64,000 nt of DNA from Hypnocyclicus thermotrophus (GCF_004365575.1 NZ_SOBG01000002.1:130312-194311); one strand, 5' to 3'; positions 53,430 to 63,015 are shown, counted from the first letter of the stretch. The notes: generated from the sequence alone by a model not told the origin. Numbers and translations are program-made.

Positions 53430-54077
53430 ATGAAGAATTTAATAATTTTTTTTAAAGGATTTGCAAGTATTCAAGAAATGTATACAGGGTTTATACCTCA
53501 AGGATATGATTATGTATTTTATGATGAATTAGAGTCAAAAAATATAAAAAATATAGTAAAGAACTATAAAACTATAATATTTTTAGGGTGGTCTTTAGGC
53601 AGTTTATTAGCTATTAAAAGTATTAATGAGATCAAGCCAAATAAGTTGGTGTTAATATCACCGACATTTAATTTCACTGAAAATTTTTCTAAACAAATTT
53701 TAGAAAAAATGCAAAAGAATATATTGAAAAACAAAGAATTAACATTAAAACAATTTTTTAAAAATTGTTTTTTTTATAAAGAAAATTATAAAAAATTTAT
53801 TGAAAAATATTTTAATAATATAAAAAAAATTGAAGAAAAAAAGCTTATAAAAGAATTGGAATATTTGAAAAATATAAAAATAAAAGAAGAAAAATTTAAT
53901 ATTGAGTCATTAATAATATATTCAAATAAAGATAAAATAATTTTTAAAGAATCATCTATAAAAGTATTTAATAATTTTTTTAATTCAAAAAAAATAGAAA
54001 TAGATAATTGTGGACATATTATTTTTTTTGAAAAAGATATTTATGAAATAGTAAGGAGTTTTATAATTGATAAATAA
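53430..54077 (+). CDS. BioG/BioH-like pimeloyl-ACP methyl ester esterase
   Basis: 215-residue alpha/beta hydrolase. Nucleophile Ser in FLGWSLGSLLA, acid Asp in YSNKDKI and His in CGHIIFF form the triad; the Trp before the Ser is typical of BioH and BioG. The gene overlaps bioC by 11 bases. BioC methylates the malonyl starter and an esterase of this kind removes the methyl group at the end of pimeloyl-ACP synthesis, so this assignment rests mainly on the partnership. It is closer in size to BioG (about 215 residues) than to BioH (about 255). Other bio genes are not visible here. Confidence 0.75.
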   Translation: MKNLIIFFKGFASIQEMYTGFIPQGYDYVFYDELESKNIKNIVKNYKTIIFLGWSLGSLLAIKSINEIKPNKLVLISPTFNFTENFSKQILEKMQKNILKNKELTLKQFFKNCFFYKENYKKFIEKYFNNIKKIEEKKLIKELEYLKNIKIKEEKFNIESLIIYSNKDKIIFKESSIKVFNNFFNSKKIEIDNCGHIIFFEKDIYEIVRSFIIDK

Positions 54078-54819
54078 AAAATATGTACAAAATAATTTTT
54101 CAAAAAGTGTAAATAGTTATGATTCTTATGCAAAGATACAAAAAATAATGGCACAAGACTTATATAATTTTTTACCAAATATAAAAAATCCTAAAATATT
54201 AGAAATAGGATGTGGAACAGGAATATTTACTGAATATCTTTTTAAAAAATATGAAAATATGACTTTAGATGTAGTTGATATATCAAACGATATGATAGAT
54301 ATAGTAAAATTAAAATATAAAGACAAAATAAATAGTTATATTGTTTGTGATGCTGAAGAATATCTTTTTAAAAATCAAAAATATGATTTAATTGTATCAA
54401 ATGCAGTATTTCAGTGGTTTAATAATTTAGAAAAAACTTTAGACTATTATAAAACAATATTAAATAATAATGGTAAAATAATTTTTGCTACTTTTATAGA
54501 TAAAACTTATTATGAATTAAGAAATGCATTTTATGAATATAATAAAGACTTTATATTTTCTCAAAAATTTATTAAATTAGAGTATTTTAAAAAAAGAAAA
54601 GATATTGAAATATTAAAAAATGAACACTACATTGAAAGATATAATAATTTATTAGAGTTTTTAAAAAGTATAAAAAAAATAGGTGCTAATAGTGCGTTAC
54701 AATCAAGAAAACTATTAACTAAAAATATATTGAGAAATGTAGAAAAAAAATATATTGAATTGTATAAAGAAATAAAAGTTACAAATGATATAATATATGC
54801 TAAAATAGAATTATTATAA
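54067..54819 (+). CDS. bioC: Malonyl-ACP O-methyltransferase BioC
   Basis: SAM-dependent methyltransferase that caps malonyl-ACP (or CoA) to start pimelate synthesis for biotin. 250 residues. VQNNFSKSVNSYDSYAKIQ at the N terminus is the BioC start; motif I is ILEIGCGTGIFTEYL, followed by VVDISNDMI, DLIVSNAVFQWFNN. Start is TTG 54067, 8 bases after AAGGAG (54053-54058); no ATG in frame fits. It overlaps the esterase gene. Confidence 0.9.
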   Translation: MINKKYVQNNFSKSVNSYDSYAKIQKIMAQDLYNFLPNIKNPKILEIGCGTGIFTEYLFKKYENMTLDVVDISNDMIDIVKLKYKDKINSYIVCDAEEYLFKNQKYDLIVSNAVFQWFNNLEKTLDYYKTILNNNGKIIFATFIDKTYYELRNAFYEYNKDFIFSQKFIKLEYFKKRKDIEILKNEHYIERYNNLLEFLKSIKKIGANSALQSRKLLTKNILRNVEKKYIELYKEIKVTNDIIYAKIELL

Positions 54820-54865
54820 AAAACAAAAAAATTATTTATAATGAATAATTTATCTTTATTTTTAA

Positions 54866-54894
54866 TTGACAAAATACAATAATAATATTAGAAT
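54866..54894 (+). promoter_or_regulatory. Promoter of the MATE gene
   Basis: TTGACA (54866-54871), 17-bp spacer, TAGAAT (54889-54894). Just upstream, an AT-rich hairpin (AAATTATT / AATAATTT near 54829-54851) may end the bioC transcript. Confidence 0.7.
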
Positions 54895-54923
54895 ATACCT
54901 CATGATTAAAAGAGGTGATAAAA

Positions 54924-56270
54924 ATGAGCAAAAAAATAAATTTAACGACTGGAAATATCTATTTAGCTTTATTAAAATTAGCATTACCAATAATGGGGAC
55001 TTCATTTTTACAAATGGCATATAATTTAACGGATATGATATGGCTTGGGAGATTAAGTAGTAATGCAGTAGCGGCAGTGGGAACAGCTGGTTTTTTTATG
55101 TGGTTTGGATTCTCCGTAACTCTTATTAGTAAAACAGGAGTAGAAGTTTTAGTAGGTCAATATGTTGGGGCAAATAATTATAAAAAAGCTAAAGAAGCAA
55201 GTGAAAATGGAGTGATGTTAAATAGCATTTTGATATTTATATATTCAATTGCGATCCTTATATTTAGGCATAATATTCTTAGCTTTTTTAATTTAACTGG
55301 AAATACATTAAAGGTAGCAAAAGATTATCTTTTTATTGTTGGAATGTTTTTTGTACCAGGATATTTAATCCAAATATTTTCTAGTATAATAACAGGATAT
55401 GGAGATAGTCATACACCATTTATTTATAATACTGTAGGACTTATTTTAAATATAGTATTAGATCCTTTATTTATATTTGGATTTAAATTTAATGCAATAG
55501 GAACAGCAGTTGCAACGATTTTATCTCAGGCTGTAGTTTTTATTTTATTTGTGGTTAAGATAAAAAATTATCCATTTGAGAATTTTAAGTTTTTTAATAA
55601 AATAGACATAAAAATAATAAAAAAAATAATAAAAATTGGGATACCAGTTGCATTTCAAAATATGTTTTTTGCAACAATATCTATGAATATAGCTAAAATT
55701 ATTTCTAATTGGGGGGAAGTGGCCATTGCAATACAAAAAATAGGAGCACAAATAGAATCTCTTTCTTGGATGACAGCAGGGGGAATAGCAACGGCTCTTG
55801 GAACTTTTACGGCTCAAAATTATGGAAATAAAAATAAAGAGAGAATAATAAAAGGGTATTATAGTGCATTAAGTATAACAGTGATAATAGGTTTAATTGC
55901 TACTTTATTATTTTATATCTTTAGAAGTGAAATATTTAAATTTTTTGTTCCAAATGATAAAAAAGTAATATTACTTGGTTCGGATTATTTAAAAATATTA
56001 GCAATTTCACAAGTTTTTATGTGTCTTGAAATAACAACAATGGGATTATTTAATGGTGTATCTAAAACTATACCACCTGCAATAATAAGTATTGTATTCA
56101 CGGGACTTCGTATACCAATAGCTATATACTTTGCATATAATTTAAATTTAGGACTTAATGGGGTCTGGTGGAGTATTTCAATATCTAGTATTATAAAAGG
56201 TATAGTAGCAATAATATGGTTTTATGTTGACTTTATTATAAAGAAAAAAATATTTGTAATAGAGGGGTAA
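54924..56270 (+). CDS. MATE-family efflux transporter
   Basis: 448-residue inner-membrane antiporter of the multidrug and toxin extrusion family, with 12 predicted transmembrane helices. LPIMGTSFLQMAYNLTDMIWLGRL at the start (shown by the conserved Pro and Asp), GYGDSHTPFIYNTVG, and a second-half repeat IPVAFQNMFFATISM with AGGIATALGTFTAQNYG give the two MatE repeats. Substrate unknown; could be drugs or metabolites, driven by sodium or protons. ATG 54924 follows AGAGGTG. It is monocistronic. Confidence 0.92.
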   Translation: MSKKINLTTGNIYLALLKLALPIMGTSFLQMAYNLTDMIWLGRLSSNAVAAVGTAGFFMWFGFSVTLISKTGVEVLVGQYVGANNYKKAKEASENGVMLNSILIFIYSIAILIFRHNILSFFNLTGNTLKVAKDYLFIVGMFFVPGYLIQIFSSIITGYGDSHTPFIYNTVGLILNIVLDPLFIFGFKFNAIGTAVATILSQAVVFILFVVKIKNYPFENFKFFNKIDIKIIKKIIKIGIPVAFQNMFFATISMNIAKIISNWGEVAIAIQKIGAQIESLSWMTAGGIATALGTFTAQNYGNKNKERIIKGYYSALSITVIIGLIATLLFYIFRSEIFKFFVPNDKKVILLGSDYLKILAISQVFMCLEITTMGLFNGVSKTIPPAIISIVFTGLRIPIAIYFAYNLNLGLNGVWWSISISSIIKGIVAIIWFYVDFIIKKKIFVIEG

Positions 56271-56283
56271 TCCCTCTTTTTTT
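56261..56283 (+). terminator. Terminator after the MATE gene
   Basis: AGAGGG (56261-56266) with CCCTCT (56272-56277), loop GTAAT, then a T-run; the stop codon lies in the loop. Confidence 0.82.
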
Positions 56284-56284
56284 A

Positions 56285-56313
56285 TTGAAAAAAATTTTTT
56301 TTTATATTATACT
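56285..56313 (+). promoter_or_regulatory. Promoter of the HD-GYP gene
   Basis: TTGAAA (56285-56290), 17-bp spacer, TATACT (56308-56313). 21 bases before the start codon. Confidence 0.65.
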
Positions 56314-56334
56314 ATATGAAATATAGGAGGTTAT

Positions 56335-58062
56335 ATGAAAATAAAAAGTACAATAAAAAATATTTTTTACCATACAATTATTTTTATAATCATAGTATTA
56401 TTTTTCTTTATTTTATTTTCTTATATATCATTTAAAAAGATAGAAAATGAGAGATTAGATAAAAGAATGAGTAATTTTTCAAATAATTTATCAGAAAAAT
56501 TAGAAATGATAAACAAAATTTATTTTTTATTAGAAGAAAAAAGTGATATTTTGCTTAAAACAAAATTAGAAAAAATAAACAAAAATTATGAAATTTATGG
56601 AAAAATAGAATTAGAAAAATTTAAAGAAGATTTTATAGATTTATATGTAATTGACAATAATTATAAAGTTATAAAATCTACTAATAAATCTAATATTGGA
56701 TTAGATTTTAATAAATATAAATATTTTAGAAAAAATTTAGAAAAAATATTAAATAATCAAAAATATGTATCAGATAGAATAAATCAATCATTAAAAGGTA
56801 AAAAAATATTGAAATATGCATATTTACCTTCAAATGACAAAAAATATATTTTTGAAGCTAGTATAGATATGGATTATTACAATAAAATTTTAGATAAAAA
56901 TTCTATATATAAACTTACTAATTATAATAAAGAGTTATTTCCAGAGATAAAAGAAATAAATCTTTATAATAAATTTGGGGTAAACTATATAACAAAAGAA
57001 TCAATAAAAAAAGATAAAATTAAATATGAAAATATAAAAAAAACTTTTGAAATAGGTAAATTATATAGATATGAAATAAAAAATAATAATTTTAGAGAAG
57101 TATATATTTATATTCCATATATTATTAAGGGAAAGTTAGGGACATCGTTAAATATAATATTAGAACTAAAATATGATAATGAATTAATTAATAAAAAATC
57201 TATATTATTACTTTTAAAAAATATTTTTATAGCAATGTTATTTATATTTATTTTATTATTTATAAATTATAAATATAAAAAATCTATATTATATCCTATG
57301 GAAAAATTATTAGAAGCTATTGAACAAATAAAAATAGGAGATTTAAATACAAAAATAGATATAAAAAATAACAATAATGAAATCAAAGTAATTGCAGATG
57401 CAATAAATGAAATGGTATATAAATTAAAAACAGTAATAAATGAAAAAGAAATCTCTAATTCACTAATAGAAGCTACTCTTGAAAAAAGTGAAAAAGGGTA
57501 TTTAGAAACTGTAAAAGCATTAGCTACAGCAATAGATGCAAAAGATAGTTATACTGGTGGACATTGTGAAAGAGTAATGGAATATTCTTTAATGATAGCA
57601 GATAAATTAAAAATTCCAGATAAATTTAAAAAAGATCTTAAATTTGCAGCAATATTACATGATATAGGAAAAATAGGAATTAAAGATAATGTTTTAAATA
57701 AACCTGGTAGATTTACAGATGATGAATATAATGAAATAAAAAAACATCCACAAATAGGATATGATATATTAAAAGATATAGAATTTTTAAAAAATTCTGC
57801 AACTATTCTTTTATATCATCATGAAAAACTAGATGGGACAGGATATCCTAAAGGTATAAGTTCAAAAGAGATACCTTTACTTTCAAAAATATTAATGATA
57901 GCAGATTCTTTTGATGCTATGACTTCAAAAAGAGTTTATAGAAAGAAAAACATGTTGCCAGAAGAAGCTTTTGAAGAGATGAAGAGGTGTAAAAATCAAT
58001 TTGAACAGAAATTAGTAGAAGTTTTTATAGAGGCCTATATTGAAAAATATTCAAATAAATAA
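56335..58062 (+). CDS. Membrane sensor with HAMP and HD-GYP domains (cyclic-di-GMP phosphodiesterase)
   Basis: 575 residues. Transmembrane helix (about 12-32), extracytoplasmic Cache-like sensor (about 35-285, with an N-terminal coiled segment), second transmembrane helix (about 288-310), HAMP (about 312-365) and an HD-GYP domain (about 385-570). The active-site motifs are complete: HCERVMEYS, LHDIGKIGI, HHEKLDGTGYP, and DSFDAMTSKRVYR. It should hydrolyse c-di-GMP to pGpG or GMP in response to an outside signal. No GGDEF cyclase is in the window. It is monocistronic and ends at a strong bidirectional terminator. Confidence 0.92.
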   Translation: MKIKSTIKNIFYHTIIFIIIVLFFFILFSYISFKKIENERLDKRMSNFSNNLSEKLEMINKIYFLLEEKSDILLKTKLEKINKNYEIYGKIELEKFKEDFIDLYVIDNNYKVIKSTNKSNIGLDFNKYKYFRKNLEKILNNQKYVSDRINQSLKGKKILKYAYLPSNDKKYIFEASIDMDYYNKILDKNSIYKLTNYNKELFPEIKEINLYNKFGVNYITKESIKKDKIKYENIKKTFEIGKLYRYEIKNNNFREVYIYIPYIIKGKLGTSLNIILELKYDNELINKKSILLLLKNIFIAMLFIFILLFINYKYKKSILYPMEKLLEAIEQIKIGDLNTKIDIKNNNNEIKVIADAINEMVYKLKTVINEKEISNSLIEATLEKSEKGYLETVKALATAIDAKDSYTGGHCERVMEYSLMIADKLKIPDKFKKDLKFAAILHDIGKIGIKDNVLNKPGRFTDDEYNEIKKHPQIGYDILKDIEFLKNSATILLYHHEKLDGTGYPKGISSKEIPLLSKILMIADSFDAMTSKRVYRKKNMLPEEAFEEMKRCKNQFEQKLVEVFIEAYIEKYSNK

Positions 58063-58090
58063 AAAAGAGTGGAATTTTCCACTCTTTTTT
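58061..58090. terminator. Bidirectional terminator between HD-GYP and glgP genes
   Basis: AAAAAAGAGTGGAA (58061-58074) pairs with TTCCACTCTTTTTT (58077-58090). Convergent genes on both sides. Confidence 0.9.
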
Positions 58091-58093
58091 ATA

Positions 58094-60535
58094 TTAAACA
58101 GTTGTTTTTTTAATATCCCATATTTCATCAGCATATTGTTGAATAGTTCTATCAGATGAGAATTTTCCACTATTAGCAATATTTAACCAAGCTTTTTTAG
58201 CCCATCCTAATTCATCTCTAAATGCTTTATCTACTCTTAATTGAGCTTCTCTATATGAAGCAAAGTCTTTTAATACATAGTATTGATCAGGTCTATTACC
58301 ATCAGCACCATACATTAATGAGTTATAAATTTCAGTAAAAATACTTCTATCATCAGAGAAAGTACCATCTAATAATTGTTCCATTACTTTTTTTAGACCA
58401 GGAACACTATTATATTCATTCCAAGGATTATATTCACCAGTTGAATTTAAGGCTACAACTTCTTCAGCAGTTAAACCAAAAATGAAGTTATTTTCTATTC
58501 CAGCTTCTTCAACAATTTCAACATTTGCTCCATCCATAGTTCCAATTGTAGGAGCTCCATTTATCATAAATTTCATATTTCCAGTTCCTGATGCTTCTTT
58601 TCCAGCAGTAGAAATTTGTTCAGATAAATTTGCAGCTGGGAATAATTTTTCAGCAACAGATACTCTATAATTTGGTACAAATACTACTCTAATTTTTCCT
58701 TTAATATCAGGATCGTTATTTATCTTTATAGCCACTGCATTTATTAATTTAATAATTTGTTTAGCTCTTTTATACCCTGATGCAGCTTTAGCACCAAATA
58801 TAAATGTTCTAGGAACAATATCTAAATCAGGATTAGCTTTTAAATTATTATATAGATCAATTACATGTAATATATTTAACAATTGTCTTTTATATTCATG
58901 TAATCTTTTTATTTGTACATCAAACAATGAGTCAGGGTTTATATAAATTCCTAAAGTATCTAAAATATATTTTGCCAATTGTTCTTTTTTAGTATGTTTA
59001 ATTTTTATAAATTCCTTAAGAATTTTTTCATCATCGGCATATTTTTCTAATTTTTTAAGTTCTGATAAATCAGTAATCCATTTATCACCAATTAATTTTG
59101 TAATTAATTCAGATAATTCAGGGTTAGATTTTAATAACCATCTTCTTTGAGTTACTCCATTTGTTTTATTTTGGAATTTTTCAGGATATAATTCATACCA
59201 TTCTTTTAATTCTTGATTTTTTAAGATTTCTGTATGAAGAGCAGCAACTCCATTTACAGCATGTGAACCAACTATAGCTAACCATGCCATTTTGATCATT
59301 CCATCTCCAATAATTGCCATTTTTTGATGTTTTTGCCAATCAGTAGGATATTTTTCTCTTAATTCTAATAAAAATCTTCTATTTATTTCATCTACTATTT
59401 GATATATTCTAGGTAGTAATTTTTTAAATAAATCAATTGGCCATTTTTCAAGTGCTTCAGCTAATATTGTATGATTTGTATAAGAAAATACTTTAGTACA
59501 AATTGGCCAAGCTACTTCCCATTCAAGTTTTTCCCAATCTAACAATAGTCTCATTAGTTCTGGGATTGCAACAACTGGATGTGTATCATTTAGTTGGATA
59601 GCTACATATTCAGGTAATTTAGAAAAATCATTTCCGTGTTTAGCCTTGAATTTTTTCATAATGTCTTGTAAAGAAGCAGAAACAAAGAAATATTGTTGTC
59701 TTAATCTTAATTCTTTTCCAGATGGACCAGAATCATTAGGATATAAAACTCTTGAAATATCCTCAGCTTGAGTTTGTTTTTTAACAGCTGTATTATAATG
59801 TTGATCATTAAAAGCTTGAAGATCAAATCCATCTTCTGATTCTGCTTGCCATAATCTTAAAGTGTTTACATTTTTTACTCCATAACCAATAATTGGCATA
59901 TCATATGGAACAGCAGTAACAACTTCTGCACTTTCTCTTCTAAAATGTTCTCTGCCATCAGCATCTTTTACTACAATAACTTCACCACCAAATTTTACTT
60001 TTACAGCTTCAGATCTTCTTTCTACTTCCCAAGGATCTTCATAATCAAGCCATCTATCAGGATATTCTACTTGAAATCCATTTTCTATTTTTTGTTTAAA
60101 CATACCATATTTATATCTTATTCCATAACCATGACCTGGTAATTCTAAAGTAGCTAGTGAATCAAGGAAACAAGCTGCTAATCTTCCAAGACCACCATTT
60201 CCAAGACCGGCATCTTCTTCTTGATCTTCAATTTCATTTATATTAATATTTAAATCTTCTAAAGTTTCTTTAACTTCATCTAAAATAGTTAAATTAACTA
60301 AGTTATTAGAAAAAGCTCTTCCCATTAAAAATTCAGCTGATAAATAATAAGCTTGTTTAACATTTTTTGAATCATAAGTTTCTTTTGTTTCTCGCCAGTT
60401 TTCCATTACTAATTCCATAGCTGCTTTAGATACAGCATCAAAAAGTTCTCTTTTAGTAGCATCTTTTAATGTTGTACCAGCTAGTTTTAAATGTTTTAAA
60501 ATCGAATTTTTAAAATCGTCTTTTTTAATTGACAT
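58094..60535 (-). CDS. glgP: Glycogen/alpha-glucan phosphorylase
   Basis: PLP-dependent phosphorolysis of alpha-1,4-glucan to glucose 1-phosphate. 813 residues, normal for the family. Visible: GLGNGGLGRLAACFLDSLAT, the alpha-glucan region, RIHEYKRQ-like KRLHEYKRQLLNILHV, and the PLP site EASGTGNMKFMINGAPTIGT with its Lys. ATG 60535 (MSIKKDD) is used; an ATG at 60544 lies only two bases from the GGAG site. No other glycogen genes are nearby, so it is monocistronic, with a consensus promoter about 180 bases upstream. The host must store or use glucan. Confidence 0.96.
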   Translation of the reverse strand: MSIKKDDFKNSILKHLKLAGTTLKDATKRELFDAVSKAAMELVMENWRETKETYDSKNVKQAYYLSAEFLMGRAFSNNLVNLTILDEVKETLEDLNININEIEDQEEDAGLGNGGLGRLAACFLDSLATLELPGHGYGIRYKYGMFKQKIENGFQVEYPDRWLDYEDPWEVERRSEAVKVKFGGEVIVVKDADGREHFRRESAEVVTAVPYDMPIIGYGVKNVNTLRLWQAESEDGFDLQAFNDQHYNTAVKKQTQAEDISRVLYPNDSGPSGKELRLRQQYFFVSASLQDIMKKFKAKHGNDFSKLPEYVAIQLNDTHPVVAIPELMRLLLDWEKLEWEVAWPICTKVFSYTNHTILAEALEKWPIDLFKKLLPRIYQIVDEINRRFLLELREKYPTDWQKHQKMAIIGDGMIKMAWLAIVGSHAVNGVAALHTEILKNQELKEWYELYPEKFQNKTNGVTQRRWLLKSNPELSELITKLIGDKWITDLSELKKLEKYADDEKILKEFIKIKHTKKEQLAKYILDTLGIYINPDSLFDVQIKRLHEYKRQLLNILHVIDLYNNLKANPDLDIVPRTFIFGAKAASGYKRAKQIIKLINAVAIKINNDPDIKGKIRVVFVPNYRVSVAEKLFPAANLSEQISTAGKEASGTGNMKFMINGAPTIGTMDGANVEIVEEAGIENNFIFGLTAEEVVALNSTGEYNPWNEYNSVPGLKKVMEQLLDGTFSDDRSIFTEIYNSLMYGADGNRPDQYYVLKDFASYREAQLRVDKAFRDELGWAKKAWLNIANSGKFSSDRTIQQYADEIWDIKKTTV

Positions 60536-60717
60536 AATTGCCATCTCTCCTTTTTTTATAAATTATATTAAATTATATCTAATATTGTAACTTGCATATT
60601 AATTTTAATTCTAAAAACTTAAAAAATCAAATTTTTTTATCATTTTTTTTTAATTAATTGAAAAATGTGCTAAATATAAGAAACTGTCAAAAATAACACA
60701 CTTTTAAATATGGTTGT

Positions 60718-60746
60718 AGTATAACAACAACGACAAAGTTTGTCAA
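60718..60746 (-). promoter_or_regulatory. glgP promoter with a palindrome over the -35 box
   Basis: Minus strand TTGACA (60746-60741), 17-bp spacer, TATACT (60723-60718). GACAAA-C-TTTGTC (60744-60732) is a perfect palindrome covering most of the -35 element and is a candidate operator. It gives a leader of about 175 bases. Upstream is a 6-bp GC-containing hairpin (60760-60776). The rest of the 298-base gap holds nothing else recognisable. Confidence 0.65.
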
Positions 60747-60786
60747 TATTTTTTTTGAATCGGAGTTTTACTCCGAAAATGTGAAT

Positions 60787-60834
60787 AAAAAATGTCAGTG
60801 TTATAAATTTTAAAAAATAACACTGACATTTTTT
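60787..60834 (-). terminator. Terminator after yggT
   Basis: An 18-bp stem, AAAAAATGTCAGTGTTAT (60787-60804) with its reverse complement (60817-60834). On the minus strand it is followed by a T-rich tract, ending the pnp-rimO-pgsA-yggT run; the T-run on the plus side is also present. Confidence 0.85.
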
Positions 60835-61091
60835 TAAAAAAGAATTAAAAAAAGAATTTTTCTTATTAAATTTGTGATAAAATAAACAGCTATTGGAGCT
60901 ATATCAAGACGCATATTTCCAATAGGAATTATAATACGTAAAGGAGCTAATATAGGCTCTGTTAAAAAATGAATAGTATCAGTAAGTTCATTTCTTGTAT
61001 AAGGCATTATCCAAGAAAGAACAATTCTAATTAAAACCAATAATTCAACAGCTCTTAAAATAAAATCAACTAATTGATAAATAAATACCAT
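60834..61091 (-). CDS. YggT-family membrane protein
   Basis: 85-residue protein with two YggT-type membrane helices (about 5-28 and 60-84) and the family core RIVLSWIMPY...LTEPILAPLRIIIP. Members are linked to cell division and envelope stress, but the function is not established. It starts at ATG 61091 after GAGGTGAATA, 11 bases behind pgsA, as last gene of the operon. Confidence 0.87.
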   Translation of the reverse strand: MVFIYQLVDFILRAVELLVLIRIVLSWIMPYTRNELTDTIHFLTEPILAPLRIIIPIGNMRLDIAPIAVYFITNLIRKILFLILF

Positions 61092-61102
61092 TATTCACCT
61101 CA

Positions 61103-61612
61103 CTATAAAAAATATTTTTTAGATTTTACAATGTATTCAAGTCCAGAATAAACTGTAAAAAATACAGGTATATACATTATATACTCAGAAATATTAGAAT
61201 TTCCTAATAAAACAATTATTAAAATAGCAATCATTTGAGTAGTAGTTTTAATTTTTCCACTCATACCAGCTGCTATTACCGCACCTTTAGAAGCGGCAAG
61301 ATTTCTTATACCATTAATTAAAAAATCTCTGGTTAATATAACTATTACCATCCAAGATGGAATATACTTTAATTCAACAAAAATAATTAATGCAGAAAAT
61401 ACTAAAATTTTATCAGCTAAAGGGTCCATTAATTTCCCAAAATCAGTAATTAAATTGTATTTTCGAGCTATATAACCATCTAAAAAATCAGTTATACTTG
61501 CTATAGTAAAAATTATAAATGCAGTATATTCATTATTTGGAATTTTCAAATAATAAATAAATGGTATGATTAATATAATTCTAAAAATTGTTAAAAAATT
61601 TGCTATATTCAT
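61103..61612 (-). CDS. pgsA: CDP-diacylglycerol-glycerol-3-phosphate 3-phosphatidyltransferase
   Basis: Makes phosphatidylglycerol phosphate, the committed step to phosphatidylglycerol and cardiolipin. 169-residue integral membrane protein. The CDP-alcohol phosphotransferase motif is complete: DFLDGYIARKYNLITDFGKL followed by MDPLADK. N-terminal MNIANFLTIFRIILIIPF is typical. It lies 11 bases behind rimO; a rimO-pgsA neighbourhood is common in bacteria. Confidence 0.95.
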   Translation of the reverse strand: MNIANFLTIFRIILIIPFIYYLKIPNNEYTAFIIFTIASITDFLDGYIARKYNLITDFGKLMDPLADKILVFSALIIFVELKYIPSWMVIVILTRDFLINGIRNLAASKGAVIAAGMSGKIKTTTQMIAILIIVLLGNSNISEYIMYIPVFFTVYSGLEYIVKSKKYFL

Positions 61613-61623
61613 AAACTCACCTA

Positions 61624-62955
61624 CTATTCCGAGATAATTGGACCTAACAAATCGTAATTAAAATTTTGTTCGATTTTAACTTTAACTATTTTACCAGGAT
61701 TTGCAGTTCCATCAGTAGTTAAAACTTTTCCATCTATTTCTAATGCTTGACCTTTTGTCCTACCTTCTAGCATAAATTCTGATTCTTCTGAGATACCATC
61801 TATCATAACTTCAATTTCTTTTCCAATTAAAGCCCTATTTTTAATTTCAGCAATTTCATTTTGGAGATTTACAAGCTCCACTCTTCTTTTTTCTTTTATT
61901 GTTTCTTCAATTTGATTTTCCATATCATATGCTTTTGTGTCTTCTTCTCTAGAATATGAAAAAACACCTACATAATCAAATTTAAACTCTTGAATAAACT
62001 CTTTTAATTCTATAAATTCTTTTTCTGTTTCACCAGGAAATCCCACAATAACAGTAGTTCTAATTGTAGCATCTGGAATTTCTTTTCTTATTTTTGATAA
62101 AATTGATTTTATTTGTTTAGAATTTTTTGCTCTTCCCATTTTTTGTAATTGTAAATCTGAAATATGTTGAATAGGAACATCAAAATAGTTACATATTTTT
62201 GGTTCATTTTTTATTACTTCTATTAATTCATCAGTTATAGAATTTGGAAACATATAGTATAATCTAATCCATTCTATTCCTTCTACTTTTACAAGTTCTT
62301 TTAATAAATCAGGGAGAGCTTTTTTATTGTATAAATCAAGTCCATATTCTGTAGTTTCTTGAGCTAAAATATTTAATTCTTTTACTCCGGATTTTGCTAA
62401 TGCAGTAGCTTCATTGACAATATCTTCAATAGTTCTACTTCTCAATCTTCCACGAAGAGATGGAATTATACAATAAGTACATTTTCTATCACAACCTTCA
62501 GCAATTTTTAAATATGCTGTATGAGGGAAAGTAGTTAAAATTCTTTCTGTTTGAGCATTTGCTAAAAAATCAAGACTTTCATTTTTAATAACTCTATTAT
62601 CTTTTAAAACTTCATCAATTACTTCTTCTATTTTATCAATATCACCAGTTCCTATAATAGCGTCAGCTTCTGGCATTTCTAGTAAAAGTTCTTCGGCATA
62701 TCTTTGTGCAAGACAACCAGCTACAATAAGTTTTTTTAGTTTTGCTGTTTTTTTATATTCGCCAACTTCAATTATTGTTTGAATTGATTCTTCTTTTGCA
62801 TCTCCAATAAAACCACAAGTATTGATAATCGCAATTTCTGCTTCTTCGATATTATTTGTAAGTTCTAAACCTTTTCTAGCTACAAGTATTCCTATAAGAT
62901 TTTCACTATCAACTAAATTTTTACTACAACCTAAACTAATAATTCCTAATTTCAT
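61624..62955 (-). CDS. rimO: Ribosomal protein S12 methylthiotransferase RimO
   Basis: Radical SAM methylthiotransferase modifying an Asp of ribosomal protein S12. 443 residues. N-terminal MTTase domain with three cluster Cys (GCSKNLVDSE, NTCGFIGDA, VAGCLAQRY), radical SAM motif GCDRKCTYCIIPSLRGRLRS, and a C-terminal TRAM domain (about 375-440). S12-specific RimO rather than the tRNA enzyme MiaB is supported by the LGCSKNLVDSE start and the QHISDLQLQKMGR segment. It follows pnp in the same direction. Confidence 0.95.
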   Translation of the reverse strand: MKLGIISLGCSKNLVDSENLIGILVARKGLELTNNIEEAEIAIINTCGFIGDAKEESIQTIIEVGEYKKTAKLKKLIVAGCLAQRYAEELLLEMPEADAIIGTGDIDKIEEVIDEVLKDNRVIKNESLDFLANAQTERILTTFPHTAYLKIAEGCDRKCTYCIIPSLRGRLRSRTIEDIVNEATALAKSGVKELNILAQETTEYGLDLYNKKALPDLLKELVKVEGIEWIRLYYMFPNSITDELIEVIKNEPKICNYFDVPIQHISDLQLQKMGRAKNSKQIKSILSKIRKEIPDATIRTTVIVGFPGETEKEFIELKEFIQEFKFDYVGVFSYSREEDTKAYDMENQIEETIKEKRRVELVNLQNEIAEIKNRALIGKEIEVMIDGISEESEFMLEGRTKGQALEIDGKVLTTDGTANPGKIVKVKIEQNFNYDLLGPIISE

Positions 62956-62989
62956 TTATAACACCTTTCTAAAATAACTATAAAGATAT

Positions 62990-63015
62990 AAATAGCACAG
63001 AAATCTGTGCTATTT
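62990..63015 (-). terminator. Hairpin at the pnp end (possible partial terminator)
   Basis: AAATAGCACAG (62990-63000) with CTGTGCTATTT (63005-63015). It includes the pnp stop codon. The better T-run is on the plus strand, while the minus-strand side is only ATTTATAT, so it may attenuate rather than stop transcription into rimO. Confidence 0.5.
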
